The notes under the pieces: generated by a model
The model's database searches: none
The model's input: the letters and a program-made list of their open reading frames with translations, nothing else
Told to the model about the DNA's origin: nothing
Assembly (NCBI GenBank): GCA_001797815.1
Contig: MGQK01000033.1
Coordinates: forward strand, 45,830 to 59,590
Direction: 5' to 3'
Length of the DNA: 13,761 bases
Source: Deltaproteobacteria bacterium RBG_13_61_14
Lineage (GTDB): Bacteria > RBG-13-61-14
In this document: piece by piece, positions 11,936-13,761 of the stretch
How the letters are laid out: every line of letters begins with the position of its first letter
Numbering within the stretch: position 1 is the stretch's first letter
Translations under genes and position numbers: made by a program

Positions 11936-13078
11936 ATTCTCCGGATCGGTTGCAGATACCTTTCCTGGGTCCTGGTTTTAGCCGTTTTCCTCGGTGGCCT
12001 CGGATGCCAAAAGCTCAAATTGGCGTTCCGCAAGCCGGCCGCCCCCGGGGTGCTCCACCAGTCTTATCCCATCCATGCTTATTCCTATCAATCGTCCTTG
12101 GTGTTTTATACCACTCCTCAGGAATTGATGAAAAATTTTGTCCAAGACCTGTCCTGGCTGGAGAGGATTTCCGGCCCGATGAAGATAGAGCTAAAGCAGT
12201 TCCAGCCGCAGACCGATCTGACCCAGGCCGGCCAATTCGTGGATTTCAATATCAAAATCCTGGGAATTAATTTCTCCTGTCGCGTGATCTGTCTCAAATA
12301 TAAACCGGATCAGGAATTGTGGTGGATGATCGTTCCCCCGGGAGATTCCTGGATCTTGTTGCACTATGAGATGAAGCCGATCCCCGAAGGGTGCAAATTG
12401 AACCTGAGCTTCCTGGGCGGCCAGCCCCCGAAATATCTGGAAGCTATTGTGGACATTCGCCAATTGGCCAAGGCCGTGGTGGCCCGGGTGGATTTGTGCC
12501 TGGCCCTGATCCAAGCCGAATTTGATTCGGCCCTGGACGTGGAACAAGTCACCGCCCATGGTCTGCGCGGAGAACTCTATGAAACTTTTCTGCAAGGCAA
12601 TGACTCCTCGATCCGGGTGAATGCTCCGCCGTCAAAAGTCGTCCAATGGATCTTCTCCGACCCCGAGAACCTCAATTTTTTGATTCCGAATTTGCGTCTT
12701 AAAGGCCCCTGTTTTGACGATCCCCAAATTCTCTTCGCCCATCCGGAAGAATTAATCGCCTGCCCCTCCACCTACCATCTCGGCGCCATGGAGATGAAGG
12801 CCATGGTTTTGACCAAAGGCGGCTGGGAAGATGAAAATAAGATGACCTCCTATCACCACAATGTCTGGGTCTTGGCCCTGGATCACTTGGTCCGGGTCCA
12901 GATCCTCATCACCGGGCAAGGATCCGGCAGTGAGGTGAAAATGGTGTTTGCCTCCGATCTTTCCGAGTCTGCGGCCGCGGAAGCCATTGACTTTATCATC
13001 GCCATCGCCGGCATTACCGAGCGCTGCGAACAGGCCCTGCTCAAGATCAAAGCCGGGGTTGAAGGGCCAGGAGTTTGA
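11936..13078 (+). CDS. Putative lipoprotein with two START/SRPBCC-like domains (paralogue 2), probable ATT start
   Basis: Related to the protein at 9794; 380 residues from the proposed start. The frame has no ATG, GTG or TTG between the preceding gene's stop and base 12020, yet it encodes a good lipoprotein signal, LRIGCRYLSW then VLVLAVFLGGLGC-QKLK, with lipidated Cys24. AGGAG (11924-11928) lies 7 bases before ATT at 11936, which gives a signal peptide of the same length as in paralogue 1. A TTG start at 12020 would begin after the lipobox and is rejected. Shared linker: EFDSALDVEQVTAHGLRGEL (195-214) against HFDPSLEADQLVALGVRGEG in paralogue 1. The second half has the strongest SRPBCC look: SSIRVNAPPSKVVQWIFSDPEN (224-245, core NAPPSKVVQW). 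Its ligand is unknown. The first domain has diverged most. Confidence 0.72.
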   Translation: MLRIGCRYLSWVLVLAVFLGGLGCQKLKLAFRKPAAPGVLHQSYPIHAYSYQSSLVFYTTPQELMKNFVQDLSWLERISGPMKIELKQFQPQTDLTQAGQFVDFNIKILGINFSCRVICLKYKPDQELWWMIVPPGDSWILLHYEMKPIPEGCKLNLSFLGGQPPKYLEAIVDIRQLAKAVVARVDLCLALIQAEFDSALDVEQVTAHGLRGELYETFLQGNDSSIRVNAPPSKVVQWIFSDPENLNFLIPNLRLKGPCFDDPQILFAHPEELIACPSTYHLGAMEMKAMVLTKGGWEDENKMTSYHHNVWVLALDHLVRVQILITGQGSGSEVKMVFASDLSESAAAEAIDFIIAIAGITERCEQALLKIKAGVEGPGV

Positions 13079-13180
13079 GCGGTCAAGTTACTCCTGGTCG
13101 AAAAATCCCGGGCCGGAACCGGAGCCGGCCAGGCGATGTCCCAGGAAGCGGGCGTGTAGCCCGGAAAGATGGTGTCAGTG
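13079..13180. other. Spacer between START-like paralogues 2 and 3, with a GC hairpin
   Basis: A short non-coding stretch. GGCCGG (13111-13116) and CCGGCC (13125-13130) can pair around an 8-base loop, with no T-tract after. GGAAAG at 13163-13168 is the only weak ribosome-binding candidate for the next gene. No promoter is evident, so co-transcription with the upstream genes is likely. Confidence 0.35.
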
Positions 13181-13761
13181 ATGAATAGAGCAAGCAGTCG
13201 AATTTTTTCGTTGGGTTTCCTTCCGGCCTTCGTCGCCGCTGGCCTAGTCAGTGCGTGGGCCGGCGCCGCTTCCCGCCCGCCGGCGCCGGAAGTGGCGCAG
13301 ACATCCTACACGCTCCGGCTGATGGGCTACGAACAGACCGTAACCATTCGAACCCCCCCGCCCGAGCTGTCCGCGTTTCTCAACGATCCCGTGAACGCTT
13401 CCTCCCTCTTTTCTTCGGCGCTGGATACCAAACCGGGCCAGGAAATTCCCCCGGATCAGCCTCCGCCCGGCTTGGGCGGGTGCCTGCCCGCGCCGGTGAA
13501 GCTGCTGGGGATGGAAATCCCCGGATGGCTGATCCTGGTCCGGGTGCAGGAGCACCGGTTGCTTTGGATTGTCTGGGACAACCCCTACCTGTTCCAGGTC
13601 CAGCGCTGGCAGTCCTGGCCGGTGGAAGAAGGGACCCGCCTCACTTTGAAGATTGACTCGGAAATTCCCCAGCAGGGATGGCTGGGCCGGGCGGTGAGGA
13701 TCTTCAACTTCGAGAGCCTCAGCCGGCGGGTTTTCAAAGGGGTGGACCTGATGCTGGCCCG
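13181..13761 (+). CDS. Exported START/SRPBCC-like protein (paralogue 3), 3' end outside window
   Basis: The frame is open from 13181 to the window end, giving 193 complete residues without a stop. The N-terminus MNRASSRIFSLGF and a hydrophobic run to SAWAGA-ASRP look like a Sec signal peptide with signal peptidase I cleavage; there is no lipobox cysteine. The body aligns along its whole length with the first half of the protein at 9794: YTLRLMGYEQTVTIRTPPPE against YTVRLRGYVQTVTVKADPAA, then AFLNDPVN, LGMEIPGWLILVRV, LFQVQRWQSWPVEEGTRLTL and VFKGVDLMLA. A second START-like domain is therefore expected beyond the window. ATG 13181 is chosen; an in-frame ATG at 13169 and GTG at 13178 are alternatives, and the ribosome binding site is weak. 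Function is unknown. Confidence 0.75.
   Translation, partial: MNRASSRIFSLGFLPAFVAAGLVSAWAGAASRPPAPEVAQTSYTLRLMGYEQTVTIRTPPPELSAFLNDPVNASSLFSSALDTKPGQEIPPDQPPPGLGGCLPAPVKLLGMEIPGWLILVRVQEHRLLWIVWDNPYLFQVQRWQSWPVEEGTRLTLKIDSEIPQQGWLGRAVRIFNFESLSRRVFKGVDLMLA

Noticed and set aside
12020-13078. TTG at 12020 as the start of START-like lipoprotein 2
   Set aside because: It falls after the lipobox cysteine and has no ribosome binding site; the signal peptide is encoded upstream in the same frame.
13255-13656. 133-codon + strand open frame near the window end
   Set aside because: Arg/Pro/Ala-rich translation; the overlapping frame starting at 13181 has a signal peptide and aligns with the paralogue at 9794.

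Overview
The window is a GC-rich, densely packed bacterial chromosome segment. Almost every gene is on the + strand. Sec signal peptides and lipoprotein signals point to a secreting, probably Gram-negative bacterium. Catabolic, acyl-CoA and sulfur-transfer genes sit beside secreted proteins of no obvious named family. I cannot assign a phylum from the sequence. There are no tRNA or rRNA genes, no CRISPR array and no insertion sequence.

Layout. (1) 1-3127 is a sugar-acid operon: a 5'-truncated KDPG aldolase (eda), 2-keto-3-deoxygluconate kinase (kdgK), a CtBP-like D-2-hydroxyacid dehydrogenase, and a KduD-like short-chain dehydrogenase that starts inside the stop codon of the gene before it. 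The SDR would supply 2-keto-3-deoxygluconate, KdgK phosphorylates it, and Eda splits it to pyruvate and glyceraldehyde-3-phosphate. (2) 3208-4047, on the minus strand, is a secreted TPR + PsbP-like protein, divergent from (3) an acyl-CoA dehydrogenase (4172-5431) that is followed by a strong intrinsic terminator. (4) 5611-9590 holds metW, a PP-loop ThiI-like RNA thiolase with a predicted NFACT-R2-type C-terminus, a NifS/IscS cysteine desulfurase and a ThiF/MoeB-type E1 enzyme: a likely sulfur-mobilisation and thiolation cluster. (5) An AT-rich control region (9591-9793) precedes (6) 9794-13761, a run of three related two-domain START/SRPBCC-like exported proteins. An orphan ABC-type substrate-binding protein lies between the first and second. 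The third paralogue runs off the window end.

The region most likely to be undescribed is 9600-13761. The three START-like proteins share clear sequence motifs, and two carry lipoprotein-type signal peptides while the third appears soluble. They are co-oriented with a periplasmic binding protein and have no permease or ATPase beside them. The middle paralogue has no usable ATG/GTG/TTG start. Its Shine-Dalgarno sequence and signal peptide point to an ATT initiation codon. Upstream lie a TTGACA box, a hairpin with a T-tract, and a perfect 17-bp operator-like dyad. A small palindromic repeat occurs in front of kdgK and, in two tandem copies, exactly between the Shine-Dalgarno sequence and start codon of the cysteine desulfurase gene.
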